Shown in pieces: positions 16,346-25,426 of a stretch of 64,000 nt of DNA (the first letter of the stretch is position 1; every line of letters starts with the position of its first letter). The DNA is taken from positions 8,130,501-8,194,500 of the forward strand of contig NZ_AP024745.1 in assembly GCF_019704555.1 (NCBI RefSeq). The letters are read 5' to 3'. The stretch comes from Actinoplanes sp. L3-i22 (GTDB lineage: Bacteria; Actinomycetota; Actinomycetes; Mycobacteriales; Micromonosporaceae). The translations under genes and the position numbers were made by a program. The notes under the pieces are model-generated. The model was not told the DNA's origin. It worked only from the letters and a program-made list of their open reading frames with translations, and ran no database searches.

Positions 16346-18652
16346 TCAGCCGACGTACGCGAGGCCGTCCGAGACCACGGTCGGCCGCCCGCTGGTGCCG
16401 GCCACCACGACCACCACCGTGTGCTTCTTCGCGCTGAACGACTTCACCCACACGGCCTGCCGGTACTTCGTCGAGCTGGACCGGGTGTCGACCGTGGCGA
16501 TCTTCTTGCCGTCCAGGTAGACGTCCGCCCTACCGGTCGCCGCCCCGCGGGAGAACAGCAGCGCGGCGGCCCGCCCGGTGAACGTGTAGGTCAGCTTGGT
16601 GTTCTTCTTCGTCGCCGAGAGCGCCTTGCCACCCAGATAGTTGCTCGACTTGCGGGTGGTCCAGGTCCCGGTCTTCTTGGCCGAGGTCTCGGCGAGCAGC
16701 GAGGTCTTGCGGGCCACGCTCACCGTCCGGAGGTTGCCCGGCACGTCCCGCGCGGTCAGCGTGAACGTCGTGCTCACGCCCGGCTTGACGCCGGTGTACC
16801 AGGCCGTCCCGGCGACCGGCAGGTTCGCCTTGGCCGGCTTGCTCGCGGTCACCGTGTAGACCTTGACGTTGTCGGTCGCCCGGTAGCCGACGGTCACCAG
16901 CGCCGAGGTGGCCGAGTAGGTGCCGGTGCGCAGCACCACGGTCGGCGTGGTCAGGCCGGGCGCGGTCACGTCGGCGATCACTTTGTAGGCCGCGGTCACC
17001 GCGGTGCCGCCGGCGACGTGCGTGGCCCGGACCTGGACGGTGTGCCCGCCCGGGGCCAGCGGGATCGCGCTGCCGCGAGCGGTGCCCGGCAGGGTGGTGG
17101 CGACCTTGCCGTCGACCAGCACGTCGAACCGGCCGATCTGGTCGGACGGGGTGGTCACCGTCCAGTCGAAGGTGACCGCGGTCCGCACGTAGAACACCCC
17201 GCCCATCGACAGGCCCCCGGCCAGCGACTTCCCGGCCAGCCCGGTGATCTGCTGGTTGGACCGTGCCCGGATGGTGTTCAGCTGCGCGTACAGGTTGGTG
17301 CCGGGGCACTCGGTCAGGTAGCCGCCGGACGCGCTCCGCTCGCCGTCCTTGTGCCCGGCGATCCGCGGGAACGTGACGCTGGAGTTGATCGGCCAGTACC
17401 GGTCGCCGACCCCCTCGGTCATCGCCGTGGAGCTGGCCGGGTTGTATCCGTAGGCGCCCAGCCGGGCCGCCGCGACCTGCGCGATCGTGGTCATCGCCGG
17501 GTCCGAGGGGGTGGCCGTGGTGTAGTCGCCGAGCAGCGCGATCCCGACCGAGGCGGTGTTGAAGCCGACCGTGTGCGCGCCGATGACCGCGTTCGTGACG
17601 CCGCCCTTGCGGCCCTCGAACAGGGTGCCGCACGGGTCGACCAGGAAGTTGTACCCCATGTCGGCCAGGCCCTTGACCTTGACGTCGTTGACCTGGATCC
17701 CGCGGACCACGGATGCCGACTGGGCGCAGGTGTAGGCGTTGCCGAAGCCGGTGTGGTGCACCCAGACCATCTTGGCCTGGCTGGCGACGTCGATGGAGTA
17801 CTTGACCAGGCTCTCGTCGGCGCTCCAACCGGCCCGCGACACGTAGGCCGGCAGCTGGGCCTTGACCGGGACGGTCGAGCTCGGCACCGGCACCGCGGTG
17901 GTCCCGGTCGGCGCGACGGTCGTGGTCATCGTCGCGGCGGTGGTGACCGGCGGGACCGTGGCCGGCGGCGCCTCGGTCGTCTCCGCCGGCACCGGAACCG
18001 TGGTCGGGTCGGTCGGCAGGTCGCTGACCGGCGGGTTGGTCGGCTCGGTGGTCTCCTCGCCGGCCGGCGGCTCGGACGGGCTCTCGGTGACCGACGGGCT
18101 GGGGTCGACGGTCTCGCCGCCGCCCTGACCACCGGTCCTACCGCCCTTGGCGTCGGTGTCGATCAGGTTGACCTGGAGTTCGTCCGGCAGCTTCCCGGTC
18201 CCGGCGATCCGGGCCGCGACGCCGTCGGCGAGGCCGGTCCAGATCGGGTCGGTCGCGCCGTGCGCACGGGCCGCCTCGTCCGGCCGGTCCGCGGCGGCCT
18301 CGGCCACCCCGAGGGTCTGCCAGGTGGACCACCTACCGGTGGCGGCGCTGCGGGTGCGGACCTGGATGGCGCCCCGCGGCGCGTCGGCCGGGTCCGCCCA
18401 GGAGACGCTGACCATGCTGAACTTCCGGGTGGACCGCTGCGGGAGCTCGGACCGGCCGGCCAGGTCGAGCGAGTCGACCTCGGCGTGCAGCTCGGGCCGC
18501 ACGGCGGCCGGGTCCGGCGGGACGGTCGAGATGGTGACCTCGGCGGCGGGCCGGTCACCCGGACCGGACGGCCAGGTCAGCGCCGCTGTTCCGCCGGCTG
18601 CGGCGAGCACGGCCAGGGCCGTGCCCGCCACGATGGACTGCCGCCGATTCAT
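16346..18652 (-). CDS. Secreted PGRP-type N-acetylmuramoyl-L-alanine amidase with Ig-like C-terminus
   Basis: A 768-residue exported protein. A signal peptide (about 1-27) precedes an N-terminal domain common to actinobacterial amidases, a long Thr/Pro/Val linker (about 175-270), and the peptidoglycan-recognition/amidase-2 domain (about 275-470). Zinc ligands appear as the histidine of VWVHHTG, the histidine of IAGHKDGE and the cysteine of TECPGTN. The remaining 300 residues look like Ig-like or carbohydrate-binding beta domains. It cleaves the stem peptide from peptidoglycan, of the host or of competitors. The gene is convergent with the chemosensory operon, 10 bases apart. Confidence 0.85.
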   Translation of the reverse strand: MNRRQSIVAGTALAVLAAAGGTAALTWPSGPGDRPAAEVTISTVPPDPAAVRPELHAEVDSLDLAGRSELPQRSTRKFSMVSVSWADPADAPRGAIQVRTRSAATGRWSTWQTLGVAEAAADRPDEAARAHGATDPIWTGLADGVAARIAGTGKLPDELQVNLIDTDAKGGRTGGQGGGETVDPSPSVTESPSEPPAGEETTEPTNPPVSDLPTDPTTVPVPAETTEAPPATVPPVTTAATMTTTVAPTGTTAVPVPSSTVPVKAQLPAYVSRAGWSADESLVKYSIDVASQAKMVWVHHTGFGNAYTCAQSASVVRGIQVNDVKVKGLADMGYNFLVDPCGTLFEGRKGGVTNAVIGAHTVGFNTASVGIALLGDYTTATPSDPAMTTIAQVAAARLGAYGYNPASSTAMTEGVGDRYWPINSSVTFPRIAGHKDGERSASGGYLTECPGTNLYAQLNTIRARSNQQITGLAGKSLAGGLSMGGVFYVRTAVTFDWTVTTPSDQIGRFDVLVDGKVATTLPGTARGSAIPLAPGGHTVQVRATHVAGGTAVTAAYKVIADVTAPGLTTPTVVLRTGTYSATSALVTVGYRATDNVKVYTVTASKPAKANLPVAGTAWYTGVKPGVSTTFTLTARDVPGNLRTVSVARKTSLLAETSAKKTGTWTTRKSSNYLGGKALSATKKNTKLTYTFTGRAAALLFSRGAATGRADVYLDGKKIATVDTRSSSTKYRQAVWVKSFSAKKHTVVVVVAGTSGRPTVVSDGLAYVG

Positions 18653-18710
18653 CCCCGTACCCCCGCATGATCTTGATTCCGGCGGCGGTGAGGGTACCTG
18701 AGAATTGTTC

Positions 18711-21218
18711 CTATTCGGTGCCGAGGGCGGTGACCGGGCTGACCCGTGCCGCCCGGCGGGCCGGGAGCACCCCGGCCAGCGCGGTCAGCGCCACCAGGAT
18801 CAGGAACGCGGCGGCCAGCTGCCAGACCGGGACCGCGAGCGGCGCGTTCACGCCGATCGCCTGCAACGCCAGCCAGGCGTAGGGCACACCGAGCGCCAGG
18901 CCGAGGACCGCGCCGATCACGCCGTAGAGCGCGGACTCGGCGGTGAGCATGGCCCGCAGCCCGCCGCGGGACATCCCGATCGCCCGGAGCAGCCCGGACT
19001 CGCGGACCCGCTCGACCACCGACAGCGCGGTGGTGGCGCCGACGCCGACCACCGCGATCAGCACGGTCAGCCCGATCAGGCCGAGCGCGATGCCGAGCAG
19101 GATGGCCAGGTCCGAGTTGAGGTTGTCGCGCTGGTCGGCGAGCACCTCGACGCCGAAGTCGGTGTTGCCGCCGCTCGCCGCGCGCATCGCCCGCAGCGCC
19201 TCGGTCCGCGCGGTCGCGCCGTCGGCGGACGCGTCGGCGAGCATCCCGGAGTACCCGGCGCCCATCCCCATCGCGGTCAGGTCGGTCGGCGTGACCAGCA
19301 GGCCGGCGTGCAGCGGTGCGTCGTCGCCGAGCACCGCGACGATCGTCAGGCCGACCGTCTTCTTACCGTTGTGCACCTGCACGGTGTCGCCGAGCCCCAG
19401 GTTCGCCATCTCGGCCAGGTAGCGGGCGAGCACCGCGCCACCCGGCCGCAGGTCGCTCACCGAGCCGGCCCGGACGTCCAGGTCCCGCAGCCGGGGCAGC
19501 GCGGTCACGTCCAGGTCGGTGATCGGCACCTGGTCGAGCTGGGCGATCCTGGCGGTGGTCAGCCGCCGGTACGGCGTGACCCGGGTCAGCTCCTTACTCG
19601 CCTTGGCCCGGTCCACGAACCCGTTCGGCAGCGTGGTGCCCTCGCCGCCGACCATCTCGAAGTCGGCCGGGGCGGACGCGGCCAGCTCCCGGTTGCCGAG
19701 CGCCCGGATCGACGCCCCGCCGACCAGCACCCCGGCGACCAGGGTGACGCCGAGCGCGACCACCACCGACACCGCGGCGGCCCGGCGGGCGCTGCCGCCC
19801 ACCCCGCCGACGGCGAGCCGGCCGACCGGTCCGAGCCGGCGCAGCGGCCAGCCGGCGACCGCGAGCACCGGCCGGACCAGCACCGGGCCGAGCGCGATCA
19901 GCGCGACGAAGGCCAGCGCGCCGGAGACCACCACGGCCAGCAGCATGGTCTGCGCGTCGTAGTTCTCCTCGTTCGGCCCGGGCAGGTTGGTGTACACGTA
20001 GAACGCCGCGGCCAGCGCGGCGGCCAGCGGCAGCAGCCCGGCGATCCAGCGCAGCACGCCGATCCCGGTGCGGGCGCCGGTCCCGGCCGCGGTCCGCAGC
20101 GCCTCCAGGGGCGCCACCCGGGAGGCGGAGATCGCCGGGGCCAGCACCGCGACCACCGAGATCACCACGGCCAGCAGCACCGTGCCGAGCGCGGGCAGCA
20201 CCGGCAGACCGGGGCTGAGCACGGGCCAGCCGAACGCCCGGGCCGCGGCCGGCACGAGATGCCCGGCGGCGAGCGCGGCGAGCACCCCGGTCACGCCGGT
20301 GACCAGGCCGGTCAGCGCGCCCTCGGCGGCCAGGGCGCGGAACGTCGCGCCGCGGCCGGCGCCGACCGCCCGGAGCAGGGCGAGCTGCCGCATCCGCTGG
20401 GCGAAGACGATCCGGAACGTGCTGGCGGCGATCAGGCCGGCCGCCGCGACGGCGATCCCGACGAACATCCCGACCACCGCGAACAGCTGGTCGATCTGGC
20501 TCGCCGCGACGCGGGCCTCGGCCAGCCGGACGTCGGCCCCCGTGGCCACCTCCGGCCGGTCCTCCGGCTTCGCGCCGGCGAACAGCGCGGCCACCTGGTC
20601 CTGTACCGCCCCCGCGTCGGTGCCGGCGTCCACGTCCACGTCGACCTGCTGCACGTAGTGCTCGGTGACCAGCGGGAACAGGGTGGTCGCCGGGGCGTAC
20701 GCGTCGTACCCGAAGTCCTCCGGCGCGGTCACCACCCCGACCACCGTGAGCGGCGTCTTCTTGCCGTTGCCGGTGTCGGCGGTCGCGGTCGCGCCCACGG
20801 TCAGGCCGAGCAGCTGGACCGTGCGCGGGGTGATCGCGATCTCGCCGGCCGCGGCCGGGTAGCGGCCCTCGGTGACCTTCACCAGCGCGAGCGGGCCGCT
20901 GCCCGGGTCGGCGGTCAGGTTCAGGTACTGCCCGCCCAGCTGGGCGCCGATGCCCATCCGCGCGGCGGTCCGGGAGACGCCCGGGATCGCGGTGATCGCG
21001 GCGAGCTGCTTGTCGTCGATGCTGCCGTTGCGGACGACCAGGTCGGCCGCCTCCGGGGTGCCGCTCAGACCGGCCAGGATGCTGCGCTCGGTGATCTGCT
21101 GGGCGAGCACGGTCGCGAAGACCACGAACGAGGCGACCAGGACGGCCAGGCCGGTCAGCAACAGGCGCGACGGCCGACGGGTGACGCCGGCCAACTGCGT
21201 ACGCAAAATGGTGTTCAT
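18711..21218 (-). CDS. Large FtsX-type ABC transporter permease (two FtsX modules)
   Basis: An 835-residue membrane protein with a helix near residue 20-40, a large external domain (about 50-245), three helices of a first FtsX module (about 250-390), further helices, a second external domain (about 510-690) and a final three-helix FtsX module ending ARRAARVSPVTALGTE. Such duplicated permeases export antimicrobial peptides or lipoproteins with a LolD-like ATPase. The start overlaps the ATPase stop by 4 bases. The divergent two-component system just upstream is a common arrangement for peptide-antibiotic detoxification modules. Confidence 0.9.
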   Translation of the reverse strand: MNTILRTQLAGVTRRPSRLLLTGLAVLVASFVVFATVLAQQITERSILAGLSGTPEAADLVVRNGSIDDKQLAAITAIPGVSRTAARMGIGAQLGGQYLNLTADPGSGPLALVKVTEGRYPAAAGEIAITPRTVQLLGLTVGATATADTGNGKKTPLTVVGVVTAPEDFGYDAYAPATTLFPLVTEHYVQQVDVDVDAGTDAGAVQDQVAALFAGAKPEDRPEVATGADVRLAEARVAASQIDQLFAVVGMFVGIAVAAAGLIAASTFRIVFAQRMRQLALLRAVGAGRGATFRALAAEGALTGLVTGVTGVLAALAAGHLVPAAARAFGWPVLSPGLPVLPALGTVLLAVVISVVAVLAPAISASRVAPLEALRTAAGTGARTGIGVLRWIAGLLPLAAALAAAFYVYTNLPGPNEENYDAQTMLLAVVVSGALAFVALIALGPVLVRPVLAVAGWPLRRLGPVGRLAVGGVGGSARRAAAVSVVVALGVTLVAGVLVGGASIRALGNRELAASAPADFEMVGGEGTTLPNGFVDRAKASKELTRVTPYRRLTTARIAQLDQVPITDLDVTALPRLRDLDVRAGSVSDLRPGGAVLARYLAEMANLGLGDTVQVHNGKKTVGLTIVAVLGDDAPLHAGLLVTPTDLTAMGMGAGYSGMLADASADGATARTEALRAMRAASGGNTDFGVEVLADQRDNLNSDLAILLGIALGLIGLTVLIAVVGVGATTALSVVERVRESGLLRAIGMSRGGLRAMLTAESALYGVIGAVLGLALGVPYAWLALQAIGVNAPLAVPVWQLAAAFLILVALTALAGVLPARRAARVSPVTALGTE

Positions 21219-21982
21219 CGGGCCGCCGCCAGGGACTGGAGAGCGTCGGTGACCGACGCGATGTCGGGGTTGTGGATCTCCCCGGCGAGCCGGCCGTCGG
21301 CGAGCAGCACCACCCGGTCGGCGTAGGCCGCCGCCCCCGCGTCGTGGGTGACCATCACGATCGTCTGGCCGAGGTTGCGGGCCGAGTCGCGCAGCAGGCC
21401 GAGCACCTCGGCACCGGAACGCGAGTCCAGGTTGCCGGTCGGCTCGTCGGCGAAGAGCACCTCGGGGCGGGCGACCAGCGCGCGGGCCAGGGCGACCCGC
21501 TGCTGCTGGCCGCCGGAGAGCTCGCTGGGCAGATGCCCGAGCCGCCCGGCCAGCCCGAGCGTGGTGACCAGCCGGTCCAGCAGCTCGGCGTCCGGCTTCT
21601 TCCCGCCCAGGTCGAGCGGGAGCGTGATGTTGCGCTCGGCGGTCAGCTGCGGCAGCAGGTTGAACGACTGGAAGACGAAGCCGATCCGCTCCCGGCGCAC
21701 CTTGGTGAGCACCTTGTCGGACTGCTTGGTCAGGTCGCTGCCGCCGAGCAGGACCTGCCCGGAGGTGGCGGTGTCCAGACCGGCGAGGCAGTGCATCAGG
21801 GTGGACTTGCCGGACCCGGACGGGCCCATGATCGCGGTGAACCGGGCGCGCTCGAAGCCGACCGTCACGCCGTCGAGAGCACGTACCGCGGTGTCGCCGG
21901 AGCCGTACACCTTCACCAGGTCGACGGCCGCGACCGCCGCCAGGGCGTCGTGGCCCGACTGTCGTGAGGACTGCGTCTGCAT
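21215..21982 (-). CDS. ABC transporter ATP-binding protein for the large permease
   Basis: A 255-residue ATPase with Walker A GPSGSGKST, signature LSGGQQQRVALARAL and Walker B LFADEPTGNLDS, the LolD/MacB subfamily. I place the start at ATG 21982 because GGAG stands 5 bases before it; an in-frame start further out at 22048 would add 22 residues without a family match. It forms a two-gene operon with the permease. Confidence 0.93.
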   Translation of the reverse strand: MQTQSSRQSGHDALAAVAAVDLVKVYGSGDTAVRALDGVTVGFERARFTAIMGPSGSGKSTLMHCLAGLDTATSGQVLLGGSDLTKQSDKVLTKVRRERIGFVFQSFNLLPQLTAERNITLPLDLGGKKPDAELLDRLVTTLGLAGRLGHLPSELSGGQQQRVALARALVARPEVLFADEPTGNLDSRSGAEVLGLLRDSARNLGQTIVMVTHDAGAAAYADRVVLLADGRLAGEIHNPDIASVTDALQSLAAAR

Positions 21983-22132
21983 GGAAGCTCCAAGAAAGCG
22001 GTGAACCGGACGGACGGAATCCTGTTCGATCGACCCCGGTGCGCGCATCCGCTCACAGGCAGGCTTCAGGTTCGCCCGGGTCTAACTTTCGGCCGATGGT
22101 GACCGGTTCCCGGCCGCCTACGCTGGGTCACG

Positions 22133-23269
22133 ATGAATCGCATTCTCGTGGGCGTCCTGCAGGTCGCCGGCCTGGCCGGGATGGCCGCGTTCGGGCTGAT
22201 CGACATGAGCGCCGGCCTCACCTCCAGCCCGCTCCTCGGCGTGCAGGTGGCGCTGGCGATGGTGGTCGCCGCGGTCTGGCTGCCGCACTACCGGCCCGGG
22301 TCGACGCTGCTGCCGCTGGCCACGATCGGGGTCTCCGGCGTCTCCCTGCTGGTCACCGCGGGGCTGGCGCTGACCGATCCGTACGGCGGGGTGTGGGGCA
22401 TCGCCGAGTCGGCCGGGCTGCTGGTCCTGCTGACCGTGGTGGCCCGCAACGCCCGGCCGGACTGGGCGGTGCTGGCCCTGGTCGCGGCCGGCGCGGCGGT
22501 CAGCGTGATGCCGCTGCGCGCCGGGCACACCACCATCTACGGCACGTTCTGCCTGATCCAGGCGCTGGCCGCGGCCGGCGCGATCGGCTTCGGCGTCACC
22601 CTGCGGACGATGTCCGGCAACCGGCAGCGGGCCCTCGACTCGGTCCGCGCCGAGCAGCGCGCCGAGTTCGCCCGCGACCTGCACGACTTCATCGCCCACC
22701 ACGTGACCGGCATCGTCGTACAGGCCCAGGGCGCCCGGTTCATCGCCGAGCAGGACCCGAAGCGGGTGCTGCTGGCCCTGGAGCAGATCGAGCAGGCCGG
22801 CACCGAGACGATGGCGTCGATGCGCCGGATGGTCGGCGTGCTGCGCGACCCGGAGTCGAAGCCGGACGCCCCGCTCGCCCCGGTCGCCGGCGTCCCCGAG
22901 CTGTACCTGCTGACCGACCAGTTCACCGCGGCCGGCGGCCCGCCCGCGCGCCTGCACCTGGAGGGCGACCCGCACGGCCTGCCGGTCGAGGTGTCCACCT
23001 CGGTCTACCGGATCGTGATGGAGGCGCTGACCAACGCCCGCCAGCACGCCCCGCAGGCCACGGTCGTCGACGTCTGGGTCCGCCGGGCCCGGGACCAGCT
23101 GCTCCTGCGGGTCGCCAACGACGGCCCGGCGCCGCGCCCCTCGCTGGACCGGCCGGGGTACGGTCTGGTCGGCCTCACCGAGCGGGTCCGCGCGGCCGGC
23201 GGCCGGATCTCGTCCGGGCCGGGCGTCGACGGCGGCTGGGTCGTCGACGCGGTCTTCCCCCTGCCGTAG
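22133..23269 (+). CDS. Sensor histidine kinase (HisKA_3, NarL-partner type)
   Basis: A 378-residue membrane kinase with five to six transmembrane helices (about 8-158) and almost no external loops, so it may sense within the membrane. The dimerisation/phosphorylation motif is RDLHDFIAHHVTG (His184), followed by an HATPase with MEALTNARQHAP and GYGLVGLTERV. TACGCT (22119-22124) ends 8 bases before the ATG and may be the -10 box. It is divergent from the ABC exporter and 30 bases ahead of its regulator, so it likely controls exporter expression in response to the exported compound. Confidence 0.92.
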   Translation: MNRILVGVLQVAGLAGMAAFGLIDMSAGLTSSPLLGVQVALAMVVAAVWLPHYRPGSTLLPLATIGVSGVSLLVTAGLALTDPYGGVWGIAESAGLLVLLTVVARNARPDWAVLALVAAGAAVSVMPLRAGHTTIYGTFCLIQALAAAGAIGFGVTLRTMSGNRQRALDSVRAEQRAEFARDLHDFIAHHVTGIVVQAQGARFIAEQDPKRVLLALEQIEQAGTETMASMRRMVGVLRDPESKPDAPLAPVAGVPELYLLTDQFTAAGGPPARLHLEGDPHGLPVEVSTSVYRIVMEALTNARQHAPQATVVDVWVRRARDQLLLRVANDGPAPRPSLDRPGYGLVGLTERVRAAGGRISSGPGVDGGWVVDAVFPLP

Positions 23270-23299
23270 GACTTCCCACTGTCGTAGGAGCTACTCAGA

Positions 23300-23938
23300 G
23301 TGATACGCGTGCTTGTCGCGGACGACCAGGCGATGGTCCGCACCGGCTTCGGCATGATCATCGGCGCCCAGCCGGACATGGAGGTCGTCGGCGAGGCGGC
23401 CGACGGCGTCGAGGCGGTCGAGCTGGCCCGCCGCCTGCGCCCGGACGTCGCCCTGTTCGACATCCGGATGCCGCGGATGGACGGCCTCCAGGCGCTGCGC
23501 CTGCTCGCCGGCCCGGGCGTCACCGACCCGATCCGGGTGGTCGTGGTCACCACCTTCGACCTGGACGAATACGTCCATCAGGCGCTCCGCAACGGCGCGG
23601 CCGGCTTCCTGCTCAAGGACTCCGGCCCGGCCCTGCTGGTCGAGGCGGTCCGCGCCGCGGTCTCCGGCGACGCCCTGATCAGCCCGTCGATCACGGTCCG
23701 CCTGCTGGAACACCTCTCCCAGCCGGCCCCGAAGGGCGACGACGGCGGCCTCTCCCCACGCGAGCTCGAGGTGGTCCGGCTGATCGCCCGCGGCCGCACC
23801 AACGCGGAGATCGCCGCCGAACTGTTCATCTCGATCGGCACGGTCAAGACCCACCTGGGCAGCGTCCAGTCCAAGATCGGCGCCCGCAACCGCGTCGAGG
23901 TGGCCGCCTGGGCCTGGGAACGCCGCCTGGTCAGCTGA
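23300..23938 (+). CDS. NarL/LuxR-family response regulator
   Basis: A 212-residue regulator with a receiver domain (acidic pair ADDQ near residue 8, acceptor Asp54 in LFDIRMPRMDG, Lys in FLLKDSG) and a C-terminal LuxR-type helix-turn-helix (LSPRELEVVRLIARGRTNAEI, shown here in part). It is the partner of the kinase directly upstream; GTG start. The probable target is the divergent ABC exporter promoter in the 150 bases between 21982 and 22133. Confidence 0.93.
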   Translation: MIRVLVADDQAMVRTGFGMIIGAQPDMEVVGEAADGVEAVELARRLRPDVALFDIRMPRMDGLQALRLLAGPGVTDPIRVVVVTTFDLDEYVHQALRNGAAGFLLKDSGPALLVEAVRAAVSGDALISPSITVRLLEHLSQPAPKGDDGGLSPRELEVVRLIARGRTNAEIAAELFISIGTVKTHLGSVQSKIGARNRVEVAAWAWERRLVS

Positions 23939-23960
23939 CACCCTTCCGCTCCCCCGAAAA

Positions 23961-24099
23961 ATCAAGATCAAATTCTTCATTGCCACGGCTGCGGCCAATA
24001 ACTGATCGCCGCTCCCGCGGGGACCCTTCCGGGCCTCGCAAGGGCGCCGGGGCGCCCAAAACACGAGACCCACAAGGGCGACGTCCGCGGGTGGTTGCG
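23961..24099 (+). repeat. Dispersed intergenic repeat, copy A
   Basis: About 139 bases that reappear at 39011-39147 in the same orientation with roughly nine in ten positions identical by eye. It starts near ATCAAGATCAAATTCTTCAT and ends GTGGTTGCG, and contains a GC hairpin, GGGCGCC (24042-24048) against GGCGCCC (24051-24057). Both copies begin shortly after the stop codon of a plus-strand gene. Confidence 0.85.
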
Positions 24100-24151
24100 C
24101 TCTACCCCAAGATCCAAACCCTGGGAGTCATCCCCACCGCCGGGCGGGTCT

Positions 24152-24209
24152 GCGGCTGGCGGTCAGGGGTGACTCAACTGCACTGAGGCACCCCCTGACT
24201 GCCAGCCGG
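24152..24209. repeat. Long hairpin, tandem unit 1
   Basis: GGCTGGCGGTCAGGGGTG and its near-complement CACCCCCTGACTGCCAGCC fold into a stem of about 18 pairs with a short loop. The unit is repeated directly at 24216. It resembles REP/BIME-type palindromic units. Confidence 0.75.
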
Positions 24210-24215
24210 TCGGCC

Positions 24216-24272
24216 GCGGCTGGCGGTCAGCGGTGCCTCGACCGGGCTGAGGCACCCCTGACCGCCAGCCGG
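24216..24272. repeat. Long hairpin, tandem unit 2
   Basis: A second copy of the preceding unit, 64 bases downstream, with GCGGCTGGCGGTCAG at one end and CTGACCGCCAGCCGG at the other. Differences from unit 1 are few and several of them keep the stem paired. Confidence 0.75.
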
Positions 24273-24467
24273 GAGCTTGCGCGACGGCGGAGCGCGCCCA
24301 CGGCGTACCTCCAAGGCAACCGCAATCGGCAACTCCCGCAAGGGGCGGCCGCAGCCGCGACCGACAGCGGGCGGTGCCTGGCAAGCAAAACAGCGAGCAG
24401 GCCGCCACCGTGACCGACCAGCGGGCGGCACGGGCCGGCAAGCCACCAGCACCCGCCGCCGCCAAGA

Positions 24468-25364
24468 TCAAGCGGCGTTGACCAGCTCTTTTGCGGGCGC
24501 AGTGCGGACCGGGCGGGTAGAGAGCCAGCAACCGGCGACGATCAAGAGGAAGCCGGCGACCGTGCCGATGCCCACCGGCTCGCTCAGCAGCGCCACCCCG
24601 AGGACCGCCGCCACCACCGGGTTGACGTAGGTGACCAGCCCGGCCTTGTTCGACCCGGCCAGCGCGATCAACCGGTAGAAGGCCAGCATCGCGAGCGCCG
24701 TGCAGAGCACCCCGAGCCCGGCCAGCGCCAGCCACGCGTGCGCGCCGACCGAGCCCGCCGACGGCAGCCGGAACAGCGCGAACGGGATCAGGACCAGGGT
24801 GCTGATCCCGGTCGTCCCGGCGGTCAGCGCGTCCGGCGGCAGGTCGGACAGCCGCTGCTGGACGAGCTTCGTCGCGTAGGCGTAGCTGAGCGCGGCGAGC
24901 AGCACCATCCCGGCGCCGATCATGCCCCAGCGGTCGCCGGACACGTCCAGCCCGACCAGCACGACCACCCCGGCGAACCCGGCGACCAGGCCGGCGATCC
25001 GGATCCCGGTGATCGGCTCGGAGCCGGCCATCATCAGCGCGATGACGACCGGCTCGATCGCGATCAGGATGCCGGTCAGGGACGAGCTGATGTGCGTCTC
25101 GCCGTACGTGATCAGCAGGAACGGCCCGACGATGTGCACCGCCGCGAGCCCGGCCACCACGCCGAGGTGCCCGCGGAGCGCGCCCAGGGTGCCGCGGATC
25201 AGCGCGACCGGGATGAGGCAGGCCGCGCCGATGGCACACCGGCCGGCGACGACGAGCAGCGGCGAGAGGTCGTCGATAGCGATCTTGATGAGGAAGTACG
25301 GGATGCCCCAGAGCACGGACACCAGGATGAAGAGGAGCCAGGCACGACGATTCACAAGCACCAC
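24468..25364 (-). CDS. EamA-family (DMT) exporter
   Basis: A 298-residue membrane protein with ten hydrophobic segments in two EamA halves; the second half shows LGVALLSEPVGIGTVAGFLLIVAG in outline, typical of these ten-helix exporters. Three GTG codons cluster at the start (25364, 25361, 25355), and GGGAGCAGG lies just upstream. It is divergent from a LysR regulator 62 bases away, which probably controls it; such exporter/LysR pairs often handle amino acids or antibiotics. The short spacer contains a direct repeat of CGGTAGT. Confidence 0.87.
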   Translation of the reverse strand: MVLVNRRAWLLFILVSVLWGIPYFLIKIAIDDLSPLLVVAGRCAIGAACLIPVALIRGTLGALRGHLGVVAGLAAVHIVGPFLLITYGETHISSSLTGILIAIEPVVIALMMAGSEPITGIRIAGLVAGFAGVVVLVGLDVSGDRWGMIGAGMVLLAALSYAYATKLVQQRLSDLPPDALTAGTTGISTLVLIPFALFRLPSAGSVGAHAWLALAGLGVLCTALAMLAFYRLIALAGSNKAGLVTYVNPVVAAVLGVALLSEPVGIGTVAGFLLIVAGCWLSTRPVRTAPAKELVNAA

Positions 25365-25426
25365 CCTGCTCCCGTACGGTAGTTAGCGGTAGTAGTGACT
25401 TGGTGACGACGTACTAAGGAAATCTA

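Larger units (their letters stand above)
23939..24467. other. 529-base gene-free region with repeats
   Basis: No coding frame here has family features. The left part holds copy A of a dispersed repeat, the middle holds two tandem long hairpins, and in the right part (about 24280-24467) I see nothing beyond ordinary GC-rich sequence. The flanking genes converge, so the region has room for terminators of both. Confidence 0.7.

Noticed and set aside
18705..21326. 873-codon plus-strand frame opposite the large permease
   Set aside because: Low-complexity Arg/Gly/Asp/His translation typical of shadows; the permease on the other strand is unambiguous.
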